A stretch of DNA of 64,000 nt from Yamagishiella unicocca (Eukaryota; Chlorophyta; Chlorophyceae; Chlamydomonadales; Volvocaceae): positions 2,653,139 to 2,717,138 of the forward strand of contig BDSL01000003.1 of the NCBI GenBank assembly GCA_003116995.1, written 5' to 3'. Below, piece by piece: positions 41,598 through 54,600 of the stretch (positions are counted from its first letter, which is position 1; every line of letters begins with the position of its first letter). The notes beneath the pieces were generated by a model that did no database searches, was not told where the DNA came from, and saw nothing but the letters and a program-made list of their open reading frames with translations. The position numbers and the translations under genes were made by a program.

Positions 41598-42107
41598 ACG
41601 TCAGCAGCCAGCCGTTACCACCGTCGCCGCCGCAGTCGCCCCAGGGCGGCGACGGGCGCGGGGCTGCCAGCAGCTGCGCCCCCAAGACCGTCGACCTTGC
41701 CGCCGCCGCCACCTGAGGGTGGCTGACAACGTGGGCCTTGTGCGTGGCGTCATGCACGCAGGCCCCTTGCGAGCGTTCAACGCGCTGCCTGACAGGTGCG
41801 CGCGCGCACATGACTGCATGCATGAGGACAGCAGCGGGCTGGGGTACGGCTGGGAGAGGTCTGTGCGGGGCGGATAGGGTGGTGGACACTCCCTCTGCGG
41901 CGCTGGCGACGGTTGCAGTAAGCTTTTAAGCGGGCCCACGGCTGGGAGGGTCTGTGCGGGGCGATAGGGAGTGGTAGGGAGGGAGTCACAGGCTCTGAGG
42001 TGAGTAAGTTATTACGTCGGGGCACGCCACCTTAGCAATTTCCCCCGGGCCCCCAACCTGCTGCCCGGATGCTTAAAAGCTTTCCAACACGTTATCTTCT
42101 CCCCCGT

Positions 42108-42278
42108 GAGTCCCCCACAAATCCGCTCCCCCTTCCCCTTGCCCCTAACCCCTGCCCCTCTCCTCCCCTTCCCTCCCCCCAGGTGTATGTGGAGCAGTCT
42201 ACTGAGGCGGACGTGCGCCGCGGCCTGGGCAGCCAGGCGCTGGTGGAGGTCTTCAAGTTCGCCCGCTTCCCCGTCTAG
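42108..42278 (+). pseudogene. Exon-like fragment inside the 880-bp unit (first full copy; repeated in all copies)
   Basis: GTGAGTCCCC at 42108 and a pyrimidine-rich run ending CCCCCAG at 42182 look like a 75-bp intron. After it comes a frame with a balanced, protein-like sequence: VYVEQSTEADVRRGLG, then SQALVEVFKFARFPV and TAG. The intron-like part is a multiple of three and also open, so a frame from ATG 42069 reads through it. In other copies the frame is broken: GTGTAGCAG gives an early stop at about 47482, 50135 and 51017, and a lost T shifts the frame near 51084 and 51961. The sequence is therefore best seen as a copy of the last exon of some gene caught in the amplified unit. No protein family is recognised. 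Confidence 0.4.
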
Positions 42279-42462
42279 TCCATTTGCGCTGCTCAGCACC
42301 AAGCCCACTTCCTTCACGGTGGGTGCTGGCTTGAGTGGCTTCCCCCGCCGCGCCGTAGGGCTGGGATAGTGACAGCTGGATGGGTGGTCAGGGCGGGACG
42401 AACACTTCCACTAGATTCCCCTGAACGCCTCCCCGTCGTGTCTCTTCCTTCGTTCCGACAGG

Positions 42463-42681
42463 CACTGACACCAGACTTCCGACGTCAGCAGCCAGCCGTT
42501 ACCACCGTCGCCGCCGCAGTCGCCCCAGGGCGGCGACGGGCGCGGGGCTGCCAGCAGCTGCGCCCCCAAGACCGTCGACCTTGCCGCCGCCGCCACCTGA
42601 GGGTGGCTGACAACGTGGGCCTTGTGCGTGGCGTCATGCACGCAGGCCCCTTGCGAGCGTTCAACGCGCTGCCTGACAGGT
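42463..42681 (+). pseudogene. Second exon-like fragment inside the 880-bp unit (one copy shown)
   Basis: An acceptor-like CCTTCGTTCCGACAG precedes GCACTGACACCAGACTTCCG, and CTGCCTGACAG|GTGCGC further on could be a donor. Two frames are open across most of it: one Arg/Ala-rich ending VADNVGLVRGVMHAGPLRAF, the other Ser/Pro-rich (PPSPPQSPQGGDGRG) ending at a TGA. Which, if either, was the original reading frame is not clear. The same segment occurs in every unit. Confidence 0.3.
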
Positions 42682-45600
42682 GCGCGCGCGCACATGACTG
42701 CATGCATGAGGACAGCAGCGGGCTGGGGTACGGCTGGGAGAGGTCTGTGCGGGGCGGATAGGGTGGTGGACACTCCCTCTGCGGCGCTGGCGACGGTTGC
42801 AGTAAGCTTTTAAGCGGGCCCACGGCTGGGAGGGTCTGTGCGGGGCGATAGGGAGTGGTAGGGAGGGAGTCACAGGCTCTGAGGTGAGTAAGTTATTACG
42901 TCGGGGCACGCCACCTTAGCAATTTCCCCCGGGCCCCCAACCTGCTGCCCGGATGCTTAAAAGCTTTCCAACACGTTATCTTCTCCCCCGTGAGTCCCCC
43001 ACAAATCCGCTCCCCCTTCCCCTTGCCCCTAACCCCTGCCCCTCTCCTCCCCTTCCCTCCCCCCAGGTGTATGTGGAGCAGTCTACTGAGGCGGACGTGC
43101 GCCGCGGCCTGGGCAGCCAGGCGCTGGTGGAGGTCTTCAAGCTCGCCCGCTTCCCCGTCTAGTCCATTTGCGCTGCTCAGCACCAAGCCCACTTCCTTCA
43201 CGGTGGGTGCTGGCTTGAGTGGCTTCCCCCGCCGCGCCGTAGGGCTGGGATAGTGACAGCTGGATGGGTGGTCAGGGCGGGACGAACACTTCCACTAGAT
43301 TCCCCTGAACGCCTCCCCGTCGTGTCTCTTCCTTCGTTCCGACAGGCACTGACACCAGACTTCCGACGTCAGCAGCCAGCCCTTACCACCGTCGCCGCCG
43401 CAGTCGCCCCAGGGCGGCGACGGGCGCGGGGCTGCCAGCAGCTGCGCCCCCAAGACCGTCGACCTTGCCGCCGCCGCCACCTGAGGGTGGCTGACAACGT
43501 GGGCCTTGTGCATGGCGTCATGCACGCAGGCCCCTTGCGAGCGTTGAACGCGCTGCCTGACAGGTGCGCGCGCGCACATGACTGCATGCATGAGGACAGC
43601 AGCGGGCTGGGGTACGGCTGGGAGAGGTCTGTGCGGGGCGGATAGGGTGGTGGACACTCCCTCTGCGGCGCTGGCGACGGTTGCAGTAAGCTTTTAAGCG
43701 GGCCCACGGCTGGGAGGGTCTGTGCGGGGCGATAGGGAGTGGTAGGGAGGGAGTCACAGGCTCTGGGGTGAGTAAGTTATTACGTCGGGGCACGCCACCT
43801 TAGCAATTTCCCCCGGGCCCCCAACCTGCTGCCCGGATGCTTAAAAGCTTCCCAACACGTTATCTTCTCCCCCGTGAGTCCCCCACAAATCCGCTCCCCC
43901 TTCCCCTCGCCCTTAACCCCTGCCCCTCTCCTCCCCTTCCCTCCCCCCAGGTGTATGTGGAGCAGTCTACTGAGGCGGACGTGCGCCGCGGCCTGGGCAG
44001 CCAGGCGCTGGTGGAGGTCTTCAAGCTCGCCCGCTTCCCCGTCTAGTCCATTTGCGCTGCTCAGCACCAAGCCCACTTCCTTCACGGTGGGTGCTGGCTT
44101 GAGTGGCTTCCCCCGCCGCGCCGTAGGGCTGGGATAGTGACAGCTGGGTGGTCAGGGCGGGACGAACACTTCCACTAGATTCCCCTGAACGCCTCCCCGT
44201 CGTGTCTCTTCCTTCGTTCCGACAGGCACTGACACCAGACTTCCGACGTCAGCAGCCAGCCGTTACCACCGTCGCCGCCGCAGTCGCCCCAGGGCGGCGA
44301 CGGGCGCGGGGCTGCCAGCAGCTGCGCCCCCAAGACCGTCGACCTTGCCGCCGCCGCCACCTGAGGGTGGCTGACAACGTGGGCCTTGTGCGTGGCGTCA
44401 TGCACGCAGGCCCCTTGCGAGCGGTGAACGCGCTGCCTGACAGGTGCGCGCGCGCACATGACTGCATGCATGAGGACAGCAGCGGGCTGGGGTACGGCTG
44501 GGAGAGGTCTGTGCGGGGCGGATAGGGTGGTGGACACTCCCTCTGCGGCGCTGGCGACGGTTGCAGTAAGCTTTTAAGCGGGCCCACGGCTGGGAGGGTC
44601 TGTGCGGGGCGATAGGGAGTGGTAGGGAGGGAGTCACAGGCTCTGGGGTGAGTAAGTTATTACGTCGGGGCACGCCACCTTAGCAATTTCCCCCGGGCCC
44701 CCAACCTGCTGCCCGGATGCTTAAAAGCTTCCCAACACGTCATCTTCTCCCCCGCGAGTCCCCCACAAATCCGCTCCCCCTTCCCCTCGCCCTTAACCCC
44801 TGCCCCTCTCCTCCCCTTCCCTCCCCCCAGGTGTATGTGGAGCAGTCTACTGAGGCGGACGTGCGCCGCGGCCTGGGCAGCCAGGCGCTGGTGGAGGTCT
44901 TCAAGTTCGCCCGCTTCCCCGTCTAGTCCATTTGCGCTGCTCAGCACCAAGCCCACTTCCTTCACGGTGGGTGCTGGCTTGAGTGGCTTCCCCCGCCGCG
45001 CCGTAGGGCTGGGATAGTGACAGCTGGATGGGTGGTCAGGGCGGGACGAACACTTCCACTAGATTCCCCTGAACGCCTCCCCGTCGTGTCTCTTCCTTCG
45101 TTCCGACAGGCACTGACACCAGACTTCCGACGTCAGCAGCCAGCCGTTACCACCGTCGCCGCCGCAGTCGCCCCAGGGCGGCGACGGGCGCGGGGCTGCC
45201 AGCAGCTGCGCCCCCAAGACCGTCGACCTTGCCGCCGCCGCCACCTGAGGGTGGCTGACAACGTGGGCCTTGTGCATGGCGTCATGCACGCAGGCCCCTT
45301 GCGAGCGTTGAACGCGCTGCCTGACAGGTGCGCGCGCGCACATGACTGCATGCATGAGGACAGCAGCGGGCTGGGGTACGGCTGGGAGAGGTCTGTGCGG
45401 GGCGGATAGGGTGGTGGACACTCCCTCTGCGGCGCTGGCGACGGTTGCAGTAAGCTTTTAAGCGGGCCCACGGCTGGGAGGGTCTGTGCGGGGCGATAGG
45501 GAGTGGTAGGGAGGGAGTCACAGGCTCTGGGGTGAGTAAGTTATTACGTCGGGGCACGCCACCTTAGCAATTTCCCCCGGGCCCCCAACCTGCTGCCCGG

Positions 45601-48600
45601 ATGCTTAAAAGCTTCCCAACACGTTATCTTCTCCCCCGTGAGTCCCCCACAAATCCGCTCCCCCTTCCCCTTGCCCCTAACCCCTGCCCCTCTCCTCCCC
45701 TTCCCTCCCCCCAGGTGTATGTGGAGCAGTCTACTGAGGCGGACGTGCGCCGCGGCCTGGGCAGCCAGGCGCTGGTGGAGGTCTTCAAGCTCGCCCGCTT
45801 CCCCGTCTAGTCCATTTGCGCTGCTCAGCACCAAGCCCACTTCCTTCACGGTGGGTGCTGGCTTGAGTGGCTTCCCCCGCCGCGCCGTAGGGCTGGGATA
45901 GTGACAGCTGGGTGGTCAGGGCGGGACGAACACTTCCACTAGATTCCCCTGAACGCCTCCCCGTCGTGTCTCTTCCTTCGTTCCGACAGGCACTGACACC
46001 AGACTTCCGACGTCAGCAGCCAGCCGTTACCACCGTCGCCGCCGCAGTCGCCCCAGGGCGGCGACGGGCGCGGGGCTGCCAGCAGCTGCGCCCCCAAGAC
46101 CGTCGACCTTGCCGCCGCCGCCACCTGAGGGTGGCTGACAACGTGGGCCTTGTGCGTGGCGTCATGCACGCAGGCCCCTTGCGAGCGGTGAACGCGCTGC
46201 CTGACAGGTGCGCGCGCGCACATGACTGCATGCATGAGGACAGCAGCGGGCTGGGGTACGGCTGGGAGAGGTCTGTGCGGGGCGGATAGGGTGGTGGACA
46301 CTCCCTCTGCGGCGCTGGCGACGGTTGCAGTAAGCTTTTAAGCGGGCCCACGGCTGGGAGGGTCTGTGCGGGGCGATAGGGAGTGGTAGGGAGGGAGTCA
46401 CAGGCTCTGGGGTGAGTAAGTTATTACGTCGGGGCACGCCACCTTAGCAATTTCCCCCGGGCCCCCAACCTGCTGCCCGGATGCTTAAAAGCTTCCCAAC
46501 ACGTCATCTTCTCCCCCGCGAGTCCCCCACAAATCCGCTCCCCCTTCCCCTCGCCCTTAACCCCTGCCCCTCTCCTCCCCTTCCCTCCCCCCAGGTGTAT
46601 GTGGAGCAGTCTACTGAGGCGGACGTGCGCCGCGGCCTGGGCAGCCAGGCGCTGGTGGAGGTCTTCAAGTTCGCCAGCTTCCCTGTCTAGTCCATTTGCG
46701 CTGCTCAGCACCAAGCCCACTTCCTTCACGGTGGGTGCTGGCTTGAGTGGCTTCGCCCGCCGCGCCGTAGGGCTGGGATAGTGACAGCTGGGTGGTCAGG
46801 GCGGGACGAACACTTCCACTAGATTCCCCTGAACGCCTCCCCGTCGTGTCTCTTCCTTCGTTCCGACAGGCACTGACACCAGACTTCCGACGTCAGCAGC
46901 CAGCCGTTACCACCGTCGCCGCCGCAGTCACCCCAGGGCGGCGACGGGCGCGGGGCTGCCAGCAGCTGCGCCCCCAAGACCGTCGACCTTGCCGCCGCCG
47001 CCACCTGAGGGTGGTTGACAACGTGGGCCTTGTGCGTGGCGTCATGCACGCAGGCCCCTTGCGAGCGTTGAACGCGCTGCCTGACAGGTGCGCGCGCGCA
47101 CACGACTGCATGCATGAGGACAGCAGCGGGCTGGGGTACGGCTGGGAGAGGTCTGTGCGGGGCGGATAGGGTGGTGGACACTCCCTCTGCGGCGCTGGCG
47201 ACGGTTGCAGTAAGCTTTTAAGCGGGCCCACAGCTGGGAGGGTCTGTGCGGGGCGATAGGGAGTGGTAGGGAGGGAGTCACAGGCTCTGGGGTGAGTAAG
47301 TTATTACGTCGGGGCACGCCACCTTAGCAATTTCCCCCGGGCCCCCAACCTGCTGCCCGGATGCTTAAAAGCTTCCCAACACGTCATCTTCTCCCCCGCG
47401 AGTCCCCCACAAATCCGCTCCCCCTTCCCCTTGCCCCTAATCCCTGCCCCCTCTCCTCCCCTTCCCTCCCCCCAGGTGTATGTGTAGCAGTCTACTGAGG
47501 CGGACGTGCGCCGCGGCCTGGGCAGCCAGGCGCTGGTGGAGGTCTTCAAGTTCGCCCGCTTCCCCGTCTAGTCCATTTGCGCTGCTCAGCACCAAGCCCA
47601 CTTCCTTCACGGTGGGTGCTGGCTTGAGTGGCTTCCCCCGCCGCGCCGTAGGGCTGGGATAGTGACAGCTGGATGGGTGGTCAGGGCGGGACGAACACTT
47701 CCACTAGATTCCCCTGAACGCCTCCCCGTCGTGTCTCTTCCTTCGTTCCGACAGGCACTGACACCAGACTTCCGACGTCAGCAGCCAGCCCTTACCACCG
47801 TCGCCGCCGCAGTCGCCCCAGGGCGGCGACGGGCGCGGGGCTGCCAGCAGCTGCGCCCCCAAGACCGTCGACCTTGCCGCCGCCGCCACCTGAGGGTGGT
47901 TGACAACGTGGGCCTTGTGCGTGGCGTCATGCACGCAGGCCCCTTGCGAGCGTTGAACGCGCTGCCTGACAGGTGCGCGCGCGCACACGACTGCATGCAT
48001 GAGGACAGCAGCGGGCTGGGGTACGGCTGGGAGAGGTCTGTGCGGGGCGGATAGGGTGGTGGACACTCCCTCTGCGGCGCTGGCGACGGTTGCAGTAAGC
48101 TTTTAAGCGGGCCCACGGCTGGGAGGGTCTGTGCGGGGCGATAGGGAGTGGTAGGGAGGGAGTCACAGGCTCTGAGGTGAGTAAGTTATTACGTCGGGGC
48201 ATGCCACCTTAGCAATTTCCCCCAGGCCCCCAACCTGCTGCCCGGATGCTTAAAAGCTTCCCAACACGTTATCTTCTCCCCCGTGAGTCCCCCACAAATC
48301 CGCTCCCCCTTCCCCTTGCCCCTAACCCCTGCCCCTCTCCTCCCCTTCCCTCCCCCAGGTGTATGTGGAGCAGTCTACTGAGGCGGACGTGCGCCGCGGC
48401 CTGGGCAGCCAGGCGCTGGTGGAGGTCTTCAAGTTCGCCCGCTTCCCCGTCTAGTCCATTTGCGCTGCTCAGCACCAAGCCCACTTCCTTCACGGTGGGT
48501 GCTGGCTTGAGTGGCTTCCCCCGCCGCGCCGTAGGGCTGGGATAGTGACAGCTGGATGGGTGGTCAGGGCGGGACGAACACTTCCACTAGATTCCCCTGA

Positions 48601-51600
48601 ACGCCTCCCCGTCGTGTCTCTTCCTTCGTTCCGACAGGCACTGACACCAGACTTCCGACGTCAGCAGCCAGCCGTTACCACCGTCGCCGCCGCAGTCGCC
48701 CCAGGGCGGCGACGGGCGCGGGGCTGCCAGCAGCTGCGCCCCCAAGACCGTCGACCTTGCCGCCGCCGCCACCTGAGGGTGGCTGACAACGTGGGCCTTG
48801 TGCGTGGCGTCATGCACGCAGGCCCCTTGCGAGCGTTGAACGCGCTGCCTGACAGGTGCGCGCGCGCACATGACTGCATGCATGAGGACAGCAGCGGGCT
48901 GGGGTACGGCTGGGAGAGGTCTGTGCGGGGCGGATAGGGTGGTGGACACTCCCTCTGCGGCGCTGGCGACGGTTGCAGTAAGCTTTTAAGCGGGCCCACA
49001 GCTGGGAGGGTCTGTGCGGGGCGATAGGGAGTGGTAGGGAGGGAGTCACAGGCTCTGGGGTGAGTAAGTTATTACGTCGGGGCACGCCACCTTAGCAATT
49101 TCCCCCGGGCCCCCAACCTGCTGCCCGGATGCTTAAAAGCTTCCCAACACGTCATCTTCTCCCCCGCGAGTCCCCCACAAATCCGCTCCCCCTTCCCCTT
49201 GCCCCTAACCCCTGCCCCCTCTCCTCCCCTTCCCTCCCCCCAGGTGTATGTGGAGCAGTCTACTGAGGCGGACGTGCGCCGCGGCCTGGGCAGCCAGGCG
49301 CTGGTGGAGGTCTTCAAGTTCGCCCGCTTCCCCGTCTAGTCCATTTGCGCTGCTCAGCACCAAGCCCACTTCCTTCACGGTGGGTGCTGGCTTGAGTGGC
49401 TTCCCCCGCCGCGCCGTAGGGCTGGGATAGTGACAGCTGGATGGGTGGTCAGGGCGGGACGAACACTTCCACTAGATTCCCCTGAACGCCTCCCCGTCGT
49501 GTCTCTTCCTTCGTTCCGACAGGCACTGACACCAGACTTCCGACGTCAGCAGCCAGCCCTTACCACCGTCGCCGCCGCAGTCGCCCCAGGGCGGCGACGG
49601 GCGCGGGGCTGCCAGCAGCTGCGCCCCCAAGACCGTCGACCTTGCCGCCGCCGCCACCTGAGGGTGGCTGACAACGTGGGCCTTGTGCGTGGCGTCATGC
49701 ACGCAGGCCCCTTGCGAGCGTTGAACGCGCTGCCTGACAGGTGCGCGCGCGCACATGACTGCATGCATGAGGACAGCAGCGGGCTGGGGTACGGCTGGGA
49801 GAGGTCTGTGCGGGGCGGATAGGGTGGTGGACACTCCCTCTGCGGCGCTGGCGACGGTTGCAGTAAGCTTTTAAGCGGGCCCACAGCTGGGAGGGTCTGT
49901 GCGGGGCGATAGGGAGTGGTAGGGAGGGAGTCACAGGCTCTGGGGTTAGTAAGTTATTACGTCGGGGCACGCCACCTTAGCAATTTCCCCCGGGCCCCCA
50001 ACCTGCTGCCCGGATGCTTAAAAGCTTCCCAACACGTTATCTTCTCCCCCGTGAGTCCCCCACAAATCCGCTCCCCCTTCCCCTTGCCCCTAACCCCTGC
50101 CCCTCTCCTCCCCTTCCCTCCCCGCAGGTGTATGTGTAGCAGTCTACTGAGGCGGACGTGCGCCGCGGCCTGGGCAGCCAGGCGCTGGTGGAGGTCTTCA
50201 AGTTCGCCCGCTTCCCCGTCTAGTCCATTTGCGCTGCTCAGCACCAAGCCCACTTCCTTCACGGTGGGTGCTGGCTTGAGTGGCTTCCCCCGCCGCGCCG
50301 TAGGGCTGGGATAGTGACAGCTGGATGGGTGGTCAGGGCGGGACGAACACTTCCACTAGATTCCCCTGAACGCCTCCCCGTCGTGTCTCTTCCTTCGTTC
50401 CGACAGGCACTGACACCAGACTTCCGACGTCAGCAGCCAGCCGTTACCACCGTCGCCGCCGCAGTCGCCCCAGGGCGGCGACGGGCGCGGGGCTGCCAGC
50501 AGCTGCGCCCCCAAGACCGTCGACCTTGCCGCCGCCGCCACCTGAGGGTGGCTGACAACGTGGGCCTTGTGCGTGGCGTCATGCACGCAGGCCCCTTGCG
50601 AGCGTTGAACGCGCTGCCTGACAGGTGCGCGCGCGCACATGACTGCATGCATGAGGACAGCAGCGGGCTGGGGTACGGCTGGGAGAGGTCTGTGCGGGGC
50701 GGATAGGGTGGTGGACACTCCCTCTGCGGCGCTGGCGACGGTTGCAGTAAGCTTTTAAGCGGGCCCACGCTGGGAGGGTCTGTGCGGGGCGATAGGGAGT
50801 GGTAGGGAGGGAGTCACAGGCTCTGGGGTGAGTAAGTTATTACGTCGGGGCACGCCACCTTAGCAATTTCCCCCGGGCCCCCAACCTGCTGCCCGGATGC
50901 TTAAAAGCTTCCCAACACGTTATCTTCTCCCCCGTGAGTCCCCCACAAATCCGCTCCCCCTTCCCCTTGCCCCTAACCCCTGCCCCTCTCCTCCCCTTCC
51001 CTCCCCCAGGTGTATGTGTAGCAGTCTACTGAGGCGGACGTGCGCCGCGGCCTGGGCAGCCAGGCGCTGGTGGAGGTCTTCAAGTCGCCCGCTTCCCCGT
51101 CTAGTCCATTTGCGCTGCTCAGCACCAAGCCCACTTCCTTCACGGTGGGTGCTGTCTTGAGTGGCTTCCCCCGCCGCGCCATAGGGCTGGGATAGTGACA
51201 GCTGGGTGGTCAGGGCGGGACGAACACTTCCACTAGATTCCCTGAACGCCTCCCCGTCGTGTCTCTTCCTTCGTTCCGACAGGCACTGACACCAGACTTC
51301 CGACGTCAGCAGCCAGCCGTTACCACCGTCGCCGCCGCAGTCGCCCCAGGGCGGCGACGGGCGCGGGGCTGCCAGCAGCTGCGCCCCCAAGACCGTCGAC
51401 CTTGCCGCCGCCGCCACCTGAGGGTGGCTGACAACGTGGGCCTTGTGCGTGGCGTCATGCACGCAGGCCCCTTGCGAGCGGTGAACGCGCTGCCTGACAG
51501 GTGCGCGCGCGCACATGACTGCATGCATGAGGACAGCAGCGGGCTGGGGTACGGCTGGGAGAGGTCTGTGCGGGGCGGATAGGGTGGTGGACACTCCCTC

Positions 51601-54600
51601 TGCGGCGCTGGCGATGGTTGCAGTAAGCTTTTAAGCGGGCCCACGGCTGGGAGGGTCTGTGCGGGGCGATAGGGAGTGGTAGGGAGGGAGTCACAGGCTC
51701 TGGGTGAGTAAGTTATTACGTCGGGGCACGCCACCTTAGCAATTTCCCCCGGGCCCCCAACCTGCTGCCCGGATGCTTAAAAGCTTCCCAACACGTTATC
51801 TTCTCCCCCGTGAGTCCCCCACAAATCCGCTCCCCCTTCCCCTTGCCCCTAACCCCTGCCCCTCTCCTCCCCTTCCCTCCCCCCAGGTGTATGTGGAGCA
51901 GTCTACTGAGGCGGACGTGCGCCGCGGCCTGGGCAGCCAGGCGCTGGTGGAGGTCTTCAAGTCGCCCGCTTCCCCGTCTAGTCCATTTGCGCTGCTCAGC
52001 ACCAAGCCCACTTCCTTCACGGTGGGTGCTGGCTTGAGTGGCTTCCCCCGCCGCGCCGTAGGGCTGGGATAGTGACAGCTGGGTGGTCAGGGCGGGACGA
52101 ACACTTCCACTAGATTCCCCTGAACGCCTCCCCGTCGTGTCTCTTCCTTCGTTCCGACAGGCACTGACACCAGACTTCCGACGTCAGCAGCCAGCCGTTA
52201 CCACCGTCGCCGCCGCAGTCGCCCCAGGGCGGCGACGGGCGCGGGGCTGCCAGCAGCTGCGCCCCCAAGACCGTCGACCTTGCCGCCGCCGCCACCTGAG
52301 GGTGGCTGACAACGTGGGCCTTGTGCGTGGCGTCATGCACGCAGGCCCCTTGCGAGCGTTGAACGCGCTGCCTGACAGGTGCGCGCGCGCACATGACTGC
52401 ATGCATGAGGACAGCAGCGGGCTGGGGTACGGCTGGGAGAGGTCTGTGCGGGGCGGATAGGGTGGTGGACACTCCCTCTGCGGCGCTGGCGACGGTTGCA
52501 GTAAGCTTTTAAGCGGGCCCACGGCTGGGAGGGTCTGTGCGGGGCGATAGGGAGTGGTAGGGAGGGAGTCACAGGCTCTGGGGTGAGTAAGTTATTACGT
52601 CGGGGCACGCCACCTTAGCAATTTCCCCCGGGCCCCCAACCTGCTGCCCGGATGCTTAAAAGCTTCCCAACACGTTATCTTCTCCCCCGTGAGTCCCCCA
52701 CAAATCCGCTCCCCCTTCCCCTTGCCCCTAACCCCTGCCCCTCTCCTCCCCTTCCCTCCCCCAGGTGTATGTGGAGCAGTCTACTGAGGCGGACGTGCGC
52801 CGCGGCCTGGGCAGCCAGGCGCTGGTGGAGGTCTTCAAGTTCGCCCGCTTCCCCGTCTAGTCCATTTGCGCTGCTCAGCACCAAGCCCACTTCCTTCACG
52901 GTGGGTGCTGGCTTGAGTGGCTTCCCCCGCCGCGCCGTAGGGCTGGGATAGTGACAGCTGGGTGGTCAGGGCGGGACGAACACTTCCACTAGATTCCCTG
53001 AACGCCTCCCCGTCGTGTCTCTTCCTTCGTTCCGACAGGCACTGACACCAGACTTCCGACGTCAGCAGCCAGCCGTTACCACCGTCGCCGCCGCAGTCGC
53101 CCCAGGGCGGCGACGGGCGCGGGGCTGCCAGCAGCTGCGCCCCCAAGACCGTCGACCTTGCCGCCGCCGCCACCTGAGGGTGGCTGACAACGTGGGCCTT
53201 GTGCGTGGCGTCATGCACGCAGGCCCTTGCGAGCGGTGAACGCGCTGCCTGACAGGTGCGCGCGCGCACATGACTGCATGCATGAGGACAGCAGCGGGCT
53301 GGGGTACGGCTGGGAGAGGTCTGTGCGGGGCGGATAGGGTGGTGGACACTCCCTCTGCGGCGCTGGCGACGGTTGCAGTAAGCTTTTAAGCGGGCCCACG
53401 GCTGGGAGGGTCTGTGCGGGGCGATAGGGAGTGGTAGGGAGGGAGTCACAGGCTCTGGGGTGAGTAAGTTATTACGTCGGGGCACGCCACCTTAGCAATT
53501 TCCCCCGGGCCCCCAACCTGCTGCCCGGATGCTTAAAAGCTTCCCAACACGTTATCTTCTCCCCCGTGAGTCCCCCACAAATCCGCTCCCCCTTCCCCTT
53601 GCCCCTAACCCCTGCCCCTCTCCTCCCCTTCCCTCCCCCAGGTGTATGTGAGCAGTCTACTGAGGCGGACGTGCGCCGCGGCCTGGGCAGCCAGGCGCTG
53701 GTGGAGGTCTTCAAGTTCGCCCGCTTCCCCGTCTAGTCCATTTGCGCTGCTCAGCACCAAGCCCACTTCCTTCACGGTGGGTGCTGGCTTGAGTGGCTTC
53801 CCCCGCCGCGCCGTAGGGCTGGGATAGTGACAGCTGGGTGGTCAGGGCGGGACGAACACTTCCACTAGATTCCCCTGAACGCCTCCCCGTCGTGTCTCTT
53901 CCTTCGTTCCGACAGGCACTGACACCAGACTTCCGACGTCAGCAGCCAGCCGTTACCACCGTCGCCGCCGCAGTCGCCCCAGGGCGGCGACGGGCGCGGG
54001 CTGCCAGCAGCTGCGCCCCCAAGACCGTCGACCTTGCCGCCGCCGCCACCTGAGGGTGGCTGACAACGTGGGCCTTGTGCGTGGCGTCATGCACGCAGGC
54101 CCCTTGCGAGCGGTGAACGCGCTGCCTGACAGGTGCGCGCGCGCACGTGACTGCATGCATGAGGACAGCAGCGGGCTGGGGTACGGCTGGGAGAGGTCTG
54201 TGCGGGGCGGATAGGGTGGTGGACACTCCCTCTGCGGCGCTGGCGATGGTTGCAGTAAGCTTTTAAGCGGGGCACGGCTGGGAGGGTCTGTGCGGGGCGA
54301 TAGGGAGTGGTAGGGAGGGAGTCACAGGCTCTGGGTGAGTAAGTTATTACGTCGGGGCACGCCACCTTAGCAATTTCCCCCGGGCCCCAACCTGCTGCCC
54401 GGATGCTTAAAAGCTTCCCAACACGTTATCTTCTCCCCCGTGAGTCCCCCACAAATCCGCTCCCCCTTCCCCTTGCCCCTAACCCCTGCCCCTCTCCTCC
54501 CCTTCCCTCCCCCAGGTGTATGTGGAGCAGTCTACTGAGGCGGACGTGCGCCGCGGCCTGGGCAGCCAGGCGCTGGTGGAGGTCTTCAAGTTCGCCCGCT

